Source of the DNA: Biscogniauxia marginata
Taxonomy: Eukaryota > Ascomycota > Sordariomycetes > Xylariales > Xylariaceae
Direction of reading: 5' to 3'
NCBI GenBank assembly: GCA_022695795.1
Contig: MU404190.1
Span: forward strand, 1-64,000
DNA: 64,000 nucleotides
A program made the translations under genes and the position numbers. Positions 1 to 13,703 of this stretch are shown piece by piece (the first letter of the stretch is position 1; the number at the start of each line of letters is the position of its first letter). Below the pieces are notes generated by a model that ran no database searches, was not told the DNA's origin, and saw nothing but the letters and a program-made list of their open reading frames with translations.

Positions 1-99
1 ACCCCCCCCCCCCCACCCCCCCCCACTCCCCCCCCCCCCCCCCCCCCCCCCCCCGCCCCCCCCCCCCCCCGGGGGGGGGGGGCCCCCCCCCCCCCCCCC
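1..99. repeat. C/G homopolymer block at window edge
   Basis: Almost pure C with two isolated A's and scattered G/T interruptions, then about 12 G followed by about 17 C. The C-G-C order makes a self-complementary block. It may be a genuine simple repeat or a sequencing/assembly artefact at a difficult junction; sequence alone cannot decide. Confidence 0.8.
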
Positions 100-3000
100 A
101 ACTGGTGAACTATTGTTTTTTTTTTTTTCTCCTTGTTGGTTGTTCACAGCCCTGGACACACTGTATTCGAAACAAGAAGTCTAAGATTCTTTTTTTTTCC
201 CAATTTCCGTAATAGTAAGTTAGTTAGTTAGTATGGTTGTTGTCGGTTATCGGTCAACGGCTAACGGGTGGGGTGGAGGAGGGAGCTATGGGGAACGGTC
301 GATGGAGTGGAGTGGAACCTTGACCTTAGGTACCTTTTTCTGATCTGGGTTAGAGCCCAGGTCCCCACCGTTACCGATCTGTCGGGAACTATTAGTGCAT
401 GTATGTATGTATGTATGTATGTACATCGCAACAACTTTGAAATGTTGTTGCCCACTTTTTTTCACTCACTCACTCACTCACTCACTCGCACACACACAGT
501 GGACACATACACACACACACACGCACACCCTTTTATCTACTCCACTCCGGGTACGAAGCTAATCCTGTGGCGGGATGTGAGTTAAATGTCGATCACATAT
601 TCGATCATGGGGAGGGGGGAGAGGGGAGAGGGGAAAAGGAGGAGGGTCGTGGTTTTAGATCTTTGGAGAACGGAACAGATCAGAATCCCTGCTTTGTTCT
701 AACGTCTTTTTACCTAAAAAAATTCCCCAATCTTTTTTTTTTTTTGGGGGGGGGGGGGGTTTGGCTTGCTTGCTTTGCTTTTGCGTTTCGCCTTGTGGAT
801 CCGATCGATCCTGCTGCTAGCGGATGCTGCTGCGCGGCGCGATTCTGCACGATCGATATAGTCGGGGGGAGGTATTTTATTTGCTTGCTTCGTCCTCCTC
901 CCCTTTCCCCTCCTGCTTCTCCAAATCTTGGGCAGCTATCTATCTATCCATCTCACTAAACCTGTTATTACGTTGCTGTTGTCGTTGAACGAAAGGCGGA
1001 AACTAAAAAAACTAAAAAAACTAAAAAAAACCCCTTACGGTGGATCTTGGTATTCATCGGTAAAAGGATGAGAGAGAGGGGGGGGAAGGAAGGGGAGTGA
1101 TGGGACAGGATGTGATGATGGGACGGGATGTAACGCAGTTCTGCTAACTGGAAATGGATCGGGCTAGGTTAGGTTAGGCTAGAGTAGGCTGGGTTATCTA
1201 TGAGTTGTGGTGTTTATAATTGCAATTGCTATTACACGGGGATATCGGTGATGGCTTCATAGTATGTACACAAGTTGGTTTAATATCAGTGTTTAACTAA
1301 GGGACGACGGGTTTATTCCTGGACATCTATGTAGGTTAGTTACTTCACTTTAGCGTATGAACAAATGACGTTGCTAGTAAGGGCATGAAGTCAACGATGA
1401 AGAATATATATATACATACATACACTACTTGGCTAGCCTTAGTCAAAATGTCTCATCTCATCTCATCTTTTCTTTTCTCCCCTTCTTTTTAGTATTAGCT
1501 GTCTGTCTGTCTTGTCTTGTCTCCTCGGGGTGTCAGTCATGTTACTAGCTGCATGCAATGCAAAACATGTTGTTCTCTCTTGCACGCTGGCTGGGTTAGC
1601 GAATGAGGGGTTAAGACTTAAAATGTCTCCAATGAACAGAAACATTCGGCCAATCTGAAACATACCTAGATAGGATATTCTTTTTTCCTAATTGGCGGGG
1701 TTTTAGGTATTACTTCAAGTTATTACTTACTTACCTACCAACCACGAAGCTCTCTGCAGCAGAAATTTCGTAGCGAGGCAAGGAGTAAAAAAAAAAAAGG
1801 AACGAAGGAAGGAAGAAAATGAACGCAGAGTTGTTAGCTAGTAGTTATCCAATTGGACTTGGGCTAATCGTCAGCTTTTGGAATTTCTCACGTGGCCAAG
1901 ATCCCCGACATGGCGGTTCTGTGTTTGCAGAGAATTGATATTCTTTATCCTGAATGACAACTGCCCTGTAGATAAGAGGTGTATTGACGTATAGTAGATA
2001 TAATAATGAATATTTCCTTGGGCCTAACATAGATAACTGCCAAGCCATTACGTATCTATTTTATCTTGATTATATATTTCTTATCTGTCTTCTCTTTAAT
2101 TTTTCCAATTTCTGCCTATATATTCTCTTGTCCTCAAGTTGAATGACATAGACGTAATACATGATAGCCCGCTGTAGTACATACATGTAAGCACGTAAAC
2201 CTGCTAACGTAAACGCAACAGAGCTTTGACATGGGGCCCCGATTACCTACATTCACAATAACAATGAGCTCACCGACGATGACTCGGGTGGATGGATCCA
2301 CCTGTTCTATATTTCCCTCCCTCCCTCTTTCACACCCTCGGGTTCATTCATTTTGTACGGGACCGACCTCCACCCGTCCCTCCCCCCTCCCCCCCTCAAT
2401 GCTCGAGCTCAGTGCGGAATATGCCCCATGCGCAAGAGACGGGACTGGGGCCGGGGGCCCAACTAAACTCGCACGTTGCATGGTGTTGTTGCCGTGCGCG
2501 CGCGTAAGAGTTTTTTTTTCTCTTCTTCTCTGCGTTTGTGTCATGTCAAACGTTGGGGTCATGGCGAATGCGGCAAAAGGTGCCCCTAATAACCGCCATC
2601 GAAATATCGGGGACCAGACTAACAACAGGTAACTAGGTAGGCAGGTAACTAACTAACTAACTAACTAATAACCAGAAAGACCCATGCTCCCCCATCGCCT
2701 CACCACTGTGTTATCCTATCAGCAACGGAGATTTTCCAGAATGGCGGTTAAACTACCTAGGTACATGTAGGGCAGTTTATAGGGACCCCAGTTTATCTCG
2801 GAAGGCCAGGTAGGTACCTAGGGAAAGGAATCGAAAAAGGTTAGGTAAGGCACCTGCAGACCTGCAGTAGGTTTAGGGAACGCGGCAAAGCTACTAACTA
2901 GGGTAGATAAAGATACGGTAATAATGTGACGACTTGACGTTACATACCACCACCACTGGGAAGTAGGTAGTTACGTATATACATGGGCTCTTTTATCTTC

Positions 3001-6000
3001 AACATGTAGTTAGTTACTTTTGATATTAACTGTTTAATAAGTGTTAGTTAGTTCGCTAGAAAATAAAGCAGTATATAATATATAAGCTTATATAAAACAG
3101 GGACACGAAATCTGTTTAAGTTGCAAGGTTGCTTGGAGGTTGGCTAATACGCATGCATACATATAGTAATATGATAATATATAGGTAGGTAAATATATAA
3201 ATATCTAGCTGCAAGATATACACTCACGTTACCTAATTAGGTAATTATCCCGCTGCGGTTTCACAGTACAAAGTATTTTGTCGAAAAATGCCCCATTCGA
3301 AGTGTTTCTCTTATTTTATTTTTATTTCCCTTTATCTCTCTCCTAGTAAGGAGCGGAAAGAAATAAAGAGTGCGGGAAGAGGGTAAGTAGGTACAAGGGG
3401 AAACTACCATGTGGTTGTACATGTAAATCTAGATCTGGGGGCCAAGGGGGGGAGGGGGGGGGAAAGGGGTGGGGGCCAAAAAGGAACATAGCATACCATA
3501 AAAATACGCCATCAACAACTTACTACCACTACTACCCAGACAAGGGAATCGCACGATTCTGTCCCAGAAACTTCCGGACCCGACAAGCCATAACCCCAAC
3601 CCCTCGGGATATTGAGGAGTAGGAGGAGGAGGAGGGTTGCTAACGGAAAAGCTAGTTCTAGACATTTGATCGATCCTACACACACACACATGCGCGAGAG
3701 TCTAGGTAACCCGGAACCTGGGACAAGACAGAAAGAACGTTTCTCGAAGCCCACACCCCCCCCCTTCAAATCCCTATCAAATACAGACACGCCTTTCTTT
3801 ATTTACACTTCATCCACGCCCATTCTCCCATTATCACCCTCTCCCTCTCCCCTCTCTCTTCCTGGTGGACGGGAAAAATACCCTACCTTTCTTCCCCTTG
3901 CGTTCGAGCTTACACCTACCTACCTACCTACCTACCTAAACTGGGGTTTTTCGTTCACTAGCCCCCCCCCCTCCCCCCTCTCTCTGCCTCCATCTCATCT
4001 CCTGTAGCCTGGTAACATGAATATGGGTATGTGTAAGGTACCGTATGTAAAAGAAAGAAAAGGGGGGGGGCCGGAGAGGCGGGCACCGCCCGATCTAGGC
4101 TAATTTATTCCATTTCATATCCATTAGTATCGGCGCTCTCTTCCATCCTTCTTCCCCCCCCCCCCCCCCTCTTATCGCATCCTAGTCCTTGTCTTGTATC
4201 CTGTATCTTTCCGCCGTTACACGTAACCACCGCCCCCCCGTTATTGATCCATCGTCATCGTTAGGGGGGGGGCAGGGATATGAAAGGTTAGGGATACCGA
4301 AGTAAGAAAGGAGAAGAAATATTAGGGATAAATAGAAGAGAAAAGATATGGACGGGGGGGGTTAAAATTTCTTTTCTACGTTGGTTGAAGTACACTACCT
4401 ACCTACCTAGTTGGTCCTGGAGGGGGTATGAATATGGATATGGAATGTGGATATGGGGGGGCCGTTGGAACGTGCGTGCGTGCGTACGTGCATTGCATAT
4501 GCATATCTGCCTGTCGATCATCTCGAGAGTGAAGAGACCCGAGATCCGCCCTGCCCTTTTCTTCAGCAGCAACAACGTTGGACCTTTTCTTTTTTTTTTT
4601 CTGTCCTTCGGCTTTTCTTTTCCTACTTCTTCTTCTTCTTCTTCGTCTCCAATCCCAGTACTACGACTGCTACTGCTACGACTTGTTTATATCGGTCGTT
4701 AACTTTACATTAGACGTGGACTAGGTAACTTTGCCACATTTGTTTTCTTTTTCTTTGGTCTCCGAAGGTGGAGGACCAATCTGTCTATCTTACGGGGTAA
4801 ATATCGGAAATCAGAAGCCGGGCTACCTACCTCCATTTCCCCTGGAATTTTCATGCACGTCACATCTTCGGTAGCAGCGCTATTATACCTATAGGTACGT
4901 AATCGTAGTTAAATACTGTAAGCATCAGCTACGCAATGATAGCGGGAGAGAGCGGGAGCAGCAGGCTGTTGCTAGCTTGAATCAATCTTGTCAGACCAAA
5001 CCCCACCGTCTGTGACGAACGAACAGTGTCACAGGAGTTAATTCGGTTGCCTAGGATAGATACTTAGGCGGAAATAGAGGCACGTATGTAAGTAATATTG
5101 ATGACGACAGGTATTATGTAGGATAAAGAGCATTCCGCATAACGGAGGCTATGACCTTTCATGAAGTACCTACCGGGAAAAGACTTGTCGGGGCCTTCAA
5201 GTTGGGTCTTCGGTCGTGGCGTGCATGCCTCTATTTTGCAGAAGCCGCTCTCAGCCCTTCGATTATCTATTATGGAGTATATCTAGTGTTCCTTCTGCAG
5301 AAGGTGTTGTCACAGTACACACTTTTCGTGGTGTTGGATTGTCCGGGATTTGGCCTGCGGAGCTTTAATTCCCATTGTGAGGTGTGTGCTATGTAGTGAG
5401 TTATCGCGGGATTTCGGGTGCCCTATGCTAAATCGCCAGCATCTATAATTACTGTCCAGATCCTAGCTCTTGGATGTTTCTGGATAGAATTCGCCTATCT
5501 AAAATCTCTATTGGATAGATCAGACCTAGGATAGGTTGACGGGGTTTGAGTGTTCATCTGGATTCCTGCGAACATGCTAATGGGCGGCCTGGGTTAGGAT
5601 TATAGGCATATGAAGTGCTCCATTACAGAGTGGAGGCGGAGTGGAGGTAAACCTGCGCGTAAGAATGAATGCATGCATGCGGCAAGAGTCGGCGGCTGGT
5701 TTTCTTTGCCACGTGGTGGTTGGTGCTAGAAATCTTACGGTATACCGACTGCTTAGGCATGCTAAGCTGAGGATCGACACCGAGACGACCTGCCTAAATG
5801 GTAATGGGACGGCAACGTGGACTAGCATGGCACTTATTCCACTCTGGATGTCAGGTCCCGTTGACGCAACACCCTCCGGGAATCTAAAACAAAGGTCATC
5901 CCGTAAGTGGTATAGTCACCACATGGCTCTCGGGGTTTCCCTGTCTGCCTATCAGCGGCAGTCTGGTCTAGCCGCCCCTCTTAATGTCCGGGGAAGTTCG

Positions 6001-9000
6001 TTGGTATTCTCGGAGGGCACTGGGCCTCGCCTCCGTAGCCTACGTACTAGCAGCTCCTCTCGTGCATTTCTTAGATTCCCCGCACCGCCGGCTTCGACCG
6101 GACCTCAAGAATGTCGAGCCCCCCAGCTGCTAGCAGTCTGTACTACTGAAATTATGTAAGTCGTGTGAGCCGAGTGTTCTCGGCTTGCCATTTTGGGATC
6201 ATGGGGGTGGCTCCGCTTATAACCTATCATATTCTGTATACCTAAGCTAGGAATCGTTGGAGACTAAGCTAAGCAACAGGGGTGTTTGCAGAGAGAGACA
6301 AGCTTTATCATTGGGTAGTCCGATTTCCCGTATCATGTTAACAAGCTCTTTGTGTGACGATAGGGAGGCAAGTTCCGACAAGCGCGGACCCTCTAACAGA
6401 AAGTACTTATCTCCGTCAACTGACACTGTATCGACTAACCCGCATACATATTTCCCGATGCTGGTTAGCTAAGCGCACGTGAAGGGGGTTCCCTGGTTTC
6501 GGAGTTCGCTGTCTCAAGTTATCTAATCAGGGAGGGGAGCTAGAGAGTTGGGCATTAACGTACCTACGTACGCATGGTGACCTCTTCGACAACCTCATAA
6601 TTGAGATTTCTATTTAGTGTAGGAATATAGACTGTGGTAAAGTAAACCCCGCAGTCATGTGTCCTAATACGATGTCGGCCGTCAATCGCTCGTACCAGTA
6701 CATGGAGGCCGAAAATGAGCTGTCATTTCTCATCTTTCCCTTCGATTATGACAGCTGCACCTCATCCTTGTCGAATACCATATGGCATTCTCCGTCGACC
6801 ATTGGCTGCTCGGGACCGACGAACGGACCCCTGGGGCCATGGGGTTGTGATCGACGAGGCGTTCTATTGGCTTCACTTGACAGGTACCTAGCTAGGCGTT
6901 GTGGCTTGTTGACGCAGTTAGCCTGCGCCAGTTTCCTTTTTTACCTGGTTATGCGTAACGGTCGTGCATAAAGGCGGCACCTAATTTAGGGAGTATTCTC
7001 CGGCAGTTGGACCACCCGTGGCGTAAATCTGGATCAGACGATCTACCTCCGTATCTCGATCAGATAGATTGGTCGAAATGAACCGATGGGCCAACTACAT
7101 GCTGAAGATGAGGTGAAAACCGGGTACCTGGAAACCTGCTGGTAGCCGGCGCGCAGATGGCAAAGCCGTGCTGAACCGCCGCGTTCTTCTATGGCCGAGT
7201 TGTCGAATGGATGATACAAAAGACGGCGCTCTGTTTTAAATTTACTCGGCGGTTGACATCGGCAACCAATCCGCGACGAGTCAAAATATGTGGTTGAAGT
7301 TCGGTGTTCCTCCGACGGGAAACCCGTTTGGTGTAAGTTGTTGATGAACCAAAGCGGTAACCTACAGTGCGTTGCAGAAGGGAAACATTAGTATACTTGC
7401 ATAAATAGGTACTATTCGTTAATTTAATAAGGCTTGCAAACGGATTGTTGCCAGTCATTCCAATGATTCTCGAGCTTGAAAAGAAAAAAAAGGGGTGGGG
7501 TGAGAAGGGGGGGCTTCGAGCGATGAGGTTATGCCGCTGAACGTCTTTTGTTTCACCATTTCCTGGTCACCCTTGGGGCTGTCAGGACCCCTGCTGCATA
7601 TGGCATACATTGGCACACCAGTTCTCCAAGCCGCAGAGCCTCTTAAGTCGCGGTATTATCATGCACCTCACCTCCACGACAGCGGCCATCCTTCCCCCCT
7701 AAAATACCCGTCAAGGAAAGTTGCATTCATTGCGACGCTGTAGTCACGCGGTAGAGAACGCAGGCTTGCATATGCTGCCGCACATGGGTCGGCGCAGGAG
7801 GCACCAGTTAATTGAGACGTTTGTATACACCTGCTGCCTCCATTGGCTGCCCTTTTGCATCATTCCTCTCGACATATTAGGTTTCGACTTCAACGTTAAA
7901 TGATATATGATATGGCTCTCGATGGCACTGTTGCTATATGACCTGTCATTGATATGCGCGTCACTACAAATAGAGCATGAGGCTTTAGCAGCAGACCTAT
8001 ATGCATCGAGCTGGTACCCTTAGCAAACCTATCTATACCGAGACATCTCTGCAGCGGGATAGCCCTTCCGCTGTATGTGAGAAATGAGATTCGAGTCCTG
8101 ACGAGCATAGAGACTGTAGAGGAACGAGCATGGCTATTGATTCATTCACGCCTTTGCAGAGGTGCTGTATCTTGCCATCGGCTGTAGTGTCATGCTCGCC
8201 TATGTAATAGGAACCTCTTTGTCTTGAATATGGGGCGGAGTACCTGGGAGCACTAGGCCGCTGCTGGATTGTGACTTGGTCCAACTGTATTGCTATGTTT
8301 AGTATTCACGTGTAAATATAGCCAACAAGTAGTACAGCTATAGTAGTGTTTGATAGGATACCTGCTTGTGAATTAAAAAGCAGCTAGCCATTCGATGAGA
8401 ATGACTTGCAGAATTTCAATCAAAGATTGGGTGATTAATTAGCTGTAAAGATATATTATCCTGGGCAGTCCAACAGGAACTCGACTGCTAAAGGTCTGGT
8501 GTAATAAACGTGACTCAATTGGGGTTAGGAAGGTATTGTTCTTAGCTTATGATGTTATTATGTAGACTGATACGATACCGGATTGTATAGGGAAGGGGTT
8601 TCATAGGTGATGAGAAGTCATTTTAAAGTCCTAACCCTGTGCACTGAATATTATAGCTATGTGCGCACACTTTGATAGTGGTATAAACATAGATGAATAC
8701 TACTTTAAGGGGGTAGGCGGTAGTCATTCGTTAGGTGGTAGAAGGGGGTAATTAGCTCGATTTTCGACTTACACCACTCTACAAAACTAGCGGAGACAAC
8801 CCTCAGGGTTCGATGTGTCGCCAACCGGTTGTGGAATGTCAAGACAAAAAGGGAGGGTAGCATCCGTGGTGGGTGACCCTGATCTACTTCAGCGATGCCT
8901 AACAACCCCCGTTGGCGTTATCCACATCGTGGTACTGCATACGAGGAGACGTAGCGCCTCGAGTCTTGATGGATTGTACCAAGGCTTTGTTATTTCTCAC

Positions 9001-10698
9001 GGTTTAATCCCTCAATACCATCGATATACCCAGTGAGGGCATAGCTCAAACTTAATCAGGAAGGAATATTCTCTCCGACGTATTACACAACTTAGCTGGC
9101 TACTCCCTGGAGTACCACTAGCCATAAGCTGCTCGATGGCATTGTCCTAGCCACGTGGCGGCTGCCCCGGTAGTTGAGCGACGATTCACAGTCTTACGAT
9201 TTCAAGAACTGTACACTCTGATTTCTTAGCTTAAATAAATCTACATGCCCTTCAGGCTTTGTACGTACCGCTTCCCTTTCCGGCTAGGACGACATCACGA
9301 TGGAAAGAATATCAGTCATCTTAGAGCACTCAGCCTACAGAAGACCTGTAGAACTTTGACTATGTAGTGTGTCGGTGAGGGATGGTGATATTTCATCACT
9401 TAGGAATGCTAAGAGGCCTTCCGAAATCACAGCTATGCCGTGTGTCGTTACTCACGACCGGTGCGGAACCCAATTTTTTTCTCCCTCTCCCTCTCCCTCT
9501 CTCCCTCTCCCTCTTTCTCGCGGAATGTAAGACCATATCGATTATGTCAGTCCAAGCCTATGCGCAAGATAATTGGTACAACGAGGAAGCAAGTCTTCAG
9601 GCCGAAGACCAGTCTTGCGAGGCTCGACTCAAGCGGCAGCCCGATTTAGGGTAGCCTCGGCTTTTGAAACACGGTCGATTTCCTGGGGGCTAAGGGCGTG
9701 ATGATGTATGGCGGTACGGATATCAGCAGAAACTCCATTTGTTAGTTCGCGCGTATCGTAGCAGCGTGCAGCATCGCCGCCCTCCTAGCCATTGCATAAA
9801 CAGGCAGAGCGCAGCCGAGGACTGGCTGTGATTAGGTCGCCGAATGCACCGAGCCCAGTGTAACAAAGCAACGCAGGAGGAGTTGCAGATCTAGGCCCCT
9901 GGTGAGACGTGAGTAAAGGGGATTAAGAAGTTGATCCCCCACATTCTCCGTGAAGAGATTGATACAGCAAAGACAACGGCAAGGGGCTGTTTGGTACTAC
10001 TCTGCTAAGTCGCGACATCTCCACTGCCACGGCCCGTGCAGGCATCTGCTCCAACCCATCGCCTCTAGTTGCGAGAATAGACTAGAGGCTGTCTGTCATT
10101 GGGTCTGATTTTTCTCGATTCCCGATAGGATATCACAAATAATAACATTGACTGTCTGTCTGATAGATAAGTCTCTATGACGGAATTATCATTTATAACT
10201 TACAGACAATAAACCAATACATTGTTGGGCCTCGGTCTTCACAAAGCAATGAGCCGTGAGACTGGGACAGTGCCGTTGAAATGGTCCTGGATATTGACAC
10301 ATGTCTAGCAGGGGATTGATCGAGACTGATGGGACCAGCATCCGAAAGCACAATACATACGCCCTGTAACGTCAGTTACGTAACACGAATTATTAAACAA
10401 CAATATGTGGCCCATCTGGCGTCATGGAGCACTATGTATGCACATAGCATAGAAATGGAAGACGAGGAAAGGGGGAAGGCAAGACGTCTCATTCCGTCGT
10501 TCTAGTCAACTGAAGGAAGCAAACGTGTTGGTAGGATGATGCATTGGGTAGGCCTCGCGAACCCCTAGACAGCGCATACTGGAAGAGGGGGAAGGTTCTC
10601 TTTAGAGTCGAGGCAAAGCTCTTATTCCTTTTTTTTCTTTAGGAGAGTTGCTGCCGTTACAGTGAAGGTTATCAACATTAACTTTAGGTGAGTGGGTT
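100..10698. other. Gene-free region with microsatellites
   Basis: No open reading frame here shows a recognisable domain, a convincing splice structure or coding-like composition. The first 5 kb is dominated by homopolymers (A, T, G and C runs of 8 or more) and simple repeats: a GTAT-type tract near 399-424, an ACTC-type tract near 464-488, CTAAAAAA repeats near 1003-1030, and ACCT/CTAC tracts near 3912-3938 and 4395-4410. A CTCTCC-type tract lies near 9480-9515. The longest frame, 5641-6159 on the + strand, does not resemble a known protein. Promoters or non-coding transcripts could be present but are not identifiable. Confidence 0.6.
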
Positions 10699-12384
10699 TC
10701 AAAATTTCCTCTTCTTCTTCACAGGTGCCGTGGCCTTACGCTCGAGCTCTCTAGCGAGCTCAGCACGTTTGCGGCTTGCCCTCTGCTCCTCATTTTCCAA
10801 TTCCTCTGGCTCTACTGCCTTTGGGGATGATGATATTTTAGCATCTGCACCAGCCTTATTACCAACCGCCCCGAGTTTGCGTCCTGCTGGTTTTGCAGGG
10901 CTTTCATTTGTGCTGCTACCTGTACCTGGTTCTTTTGCATTCTGATTGTCGGAAGGTGCAGTAGTTGTCCTCAGCTTTCCACCTATTCGACCTAGACCAC
11001 CCTTCTTCTGTTGAGCTGGGGCAAGCATTTGAGGCGATTGTGGTTTAGGCGGCTCATCGTTATCAGAGCCTGAACTAGATGCTGTTTCATCGCCGTCTTG
11101 TTCCTGTGGCGGGGAGGATGATACTGCAGCTCGCGCTGGTGACTTTTGAGGCTCTTTAAGAACTCTTAAGGGAGAATCTGGTTGTTTCGAGGGTTTTGTT
11201 TGTACTAGGTCGTGATCCGACTCCGAGGCAGTCTCGTCTTCGTCAAGAGGAATAGTCCGTGATGACTGGCTTACGGCGTTAGTTGAACTAGTATTATTCT
11301 TTCTGCCACCAATAGCCCCGATCTGTGCTCGAGGTTTCTCTGGAGCAGGGGCTGGATAGCTGTTAGGGATTCTTGTTTGGCTACCATCGTCATCATCAGA
11401 TGCATCCTTCTTCAATTTGGCGTGGTTGAGTTTCTTTCTGGCGTGCTGGAGATGGGGTGGTGTAGCTTGAATTTGGAATTCGTCTTCATCCCCTTCCTCG
11501 GCAGAGTTTGCCTCCAGCATCGGTGCTTCAGAGGGTTTCTTTAGTGAATCATATGCCCGAGGCTTGATGGCAGAGCTTGAATCAGGCCCCAATTTTGTCC
11601 ACCAGTCACTCAACTGGTTGGAAGCGCTGGTTTCCATCTTTGCATCACATTTGAGACCTGAATGGCGGAAGACACCTTGGATTAAAGATGCTACATCCTG
11701 GGGGCTCTCCCGGACAGCACCTTTTTGCAATCTCCAGTCATCTTCATTAAAGGGAGCAAGACCCTTTATCTTCTCTTCGGCTACCGCCCTGGTGATCTTG
11801 CGCTTTCCCGATAGCGAGTTGAATACGTGTTCTAATCCCATACTCATCACTTCTAACTTGTCAATTAGTTTTGCAATTACCGCATCTTTCTCCCTGAGAC
11901 GATGAACGAGATCTTGCACATCTTGGGTCATTGCATGATATGTTTGAATCAGTGGTAGCACAAGCTCTGAGGCGACGGAAGTAAGCGGGCACTTGGTCAA
12001 GTGCATGATCCATTGCAGGGGCTCTAGTGGTTCTGGCAGTATACAGGTGACGTAGAGGGTAAGGCCATCTTGAGATATGGAGTTCGGTGAGGCAGATAAG
12101 CTGAGGCTGCCGAGATGATGATCTGGTGACGTGGGATCGAAGGCAGCCTTCAGCTTAGAGAGGAATACAGCCCACTGCTCCGGGTCACCATCGCTCAGAT
12201 CAATACTTGTGTTGTCCTGAAGGCTTCTGAGCAATATAGCCTTCCTATCAAGGCTCTCCACCCAAACGTTGGCTAGGTCAGTGATGTGTATTGTGTATGA
12301 CGAAGACTCGAAGCGTGGAGAAACCAGCAGTGCTGGTAAATTTGGAAATGCCGGCAAGGGGTACCATTCCGAAATTGACGCCAT
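10699..12384 (-). CDS. XLF/Nej1-like non-homologous end-joining factor
   Basis: Intronless 561-residue protein. The N-terminal about 130 residues fit the XLF (Nej1/Cernunnos) head domain: an opening tryptophan (SEWYPLP), a strand pattern ending in YTIHITDLANVWVE, then LDR and the NTSIDLSD segment. A helical stretch at about residues 145-205 (DVQDLVHRLREKDAVIAKL) fits the dimerising stalk. The rest is long, Ser/Pro/acid-rich and presumably disordered. The last residues, PVKKKRKF, resemble the Ku-binding basic-aromatic tail found in XLF proteins. In the family, this nuclear factor works with XRCC4/Lif1 and DNA ligase IV to join double-strand breaks. The ATG at 12384 is the first in frame and leaves the head domain complete. 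The assignment rests on head pattern, stalk and tail together; overall identity to yeast Nej1 is expected to be low. Confidence 0.85.
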   Translation of the reverse strand: MASISEWYPLPAFPNLPALLVSPRFESSSYTIHITDLANVWVESLDRKAILLRSLQDNTSIDLSDGDPEQWAVFLSKLKAAFDPTSPDHHLGSLSLSASPNSISQDGLTLYVTCILPEPLEPLQWIMHLTKCPLTSVASELVLPLIQTYHAMTQDVQDLVHRLREKDAVIAKLIDKLEVMSMGLEHVFNSLSGKRKITRAVAEEKIKGLAPFNEDDWRLQKGAVRESPQDVASLIQGVFRHSGLKCDAKMETSASNQLSDWWTKLGPDSSSAIKPRAYDSLKKPSEAPMLEANSAEEGDEDEFQIQATPPHLQHARKKLNHAKLKKDASDDDDGSQTRIPNSYPAPAPEKPRAQIGAIGGRKNNTSSTNAVSQSSRTIPLDEDETASESDHDLVQTKPSKQPDSPLRVLKEPQKSPARAAVSSSPPQEQDGDETASSSGSDNDEPPKPQSPQMLAPAQQKKGGLGRIGGKLRTTTAPSDNQNAKEPGTGSSTNESPAKPAGRKLGAVGNKAGADAKISSSPKAVEPEELENEEQRASRKRAELARELERKATAPVKKKRKF

Positions 12385-13703
12385 GCTTAGTAGGTGTCAA
12401 ATCGAGGGAGATTATACGGATTGGAAGAGTGGGCGGAAATGTTGTGTGATTGATTAGATGAGAAAGTTGTACATAACCTAAACTTACAGATCAAAGATGA
12501 GGTCGGCTTGGTTGATTCGGGTTGAATGCCTGAAACGCGCCTGACCACAGTGTGTATAGTACAGTATCATCGTATCCACACTGTCACTGTCACGTGCTTC
12601 TTCCCCCCTTTTCCCCTGAACAGCAGTCTCTACTGCCTTACTACATCATCACGGCAGACACCCTTCCTTAAGATTAACTTCTTCTACTAAAACATCAAGT
12701 CGCTATCAATTATTAAGTCTTATCATCCTTCCCACCCAGTAAGGTGATCATTGGGTAAATTAGCTAATACGTTTAGATGTCGTAGATATGTAGCTTGTTG
12801 CCTGCACTCCTGTCACATAATCACCATGGTAGGGTGTCAAGTACACATTCGATCCATGATCGGCGGATCATAGCATTGCTGTCACTTTCCTCATAATAAG
12901 AGTCTCTCGTGTGTGGCTACACTGAAACAGCTCTGGCTATAGTTGCACCACAGGGCGGCATATGCCCGAGGAACCGCTAGGCTACGTGCAGGTCAGAACT
13001 TTTCTCACCACATGGGTAGGAAGGGCTGTCACGGCTAGGAACCCTAGGGGCTACCTCGTTGGGCATCTGCCTGTGTCCCTCTCGATCAAAGAAGAAGCTT
13101 GTGTGCGTGACCATGCTTAATCTTCTATATTTGGCAGCCACTCTGGAGTACCACGCTGTCTTCCATGAGTCGTCCTCTCTGTGTATCTCACAATCTATTG
13201 TAACCGTTCGCCCCCAACCTCTGCATCATGTCGGCACACGCAAAGTCGCATATGTGACGAATCACGCTACATTAGCGGTGAACCTAGAGTAGCCCATATT
13301 TTTGGGTATGGCTAAGGGGGAAGATCATAGTTTTATAGATACCTAGCTATGTGTTTGATGGCCAAAGTACAGCTACTTAGTGCAACTTTTGAAATTGCCT
13401 ATGCACGATGCACAACATCCGTATAACAGTATCTGGACAGCTATCTCTCCTTCCTGACTAGCAATATTTTATAAAACGTACACCTGCACAGGGCATTATT
13501 CGGCCCCATGCGGCACGATGTTGGCCCTAGTTGTACTATATTTCTCTATGAGTACTACATGCAACATTAATACAAAATTAATGAGTATTTTTCCTATATT
13601 CATATTTAGATACATGGCAACTTTGTTTGCTAGAATATGTCTTATGATTGTTTTGTACGGTTAGGAGAAGATGGGTTTTCGGGTTTTAACATCTTCTCAT
13701 TTG
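12385..13703. other. Intergenic, no gene seen
   Basis: About 1.3 kb between the XLF-like gene and the C48-like gene. The part next to the XLF start is probably its promoter and 5' UTR. The short frame at 13059-13292 (+) shows no family resemblance. AT content rises towards 13.6 kb. Confidence 0.5.

Noticed and set aside
2231..2632. 133-codon + strand frame
   Set aside because: Low-complexity Pro/Ser/Thr translation in a repeat-rich area; no family features.
5641..6159. 172-codon + strand frame in the left desert
   Set aside because: No domain, signal or splice context; no recognisable similarity.
8081..8110. Possible tRNA B-box (GATTCGAGTCC)
   Set aside because: No matching A-box, acceptor stem or cloverleaf upstream.
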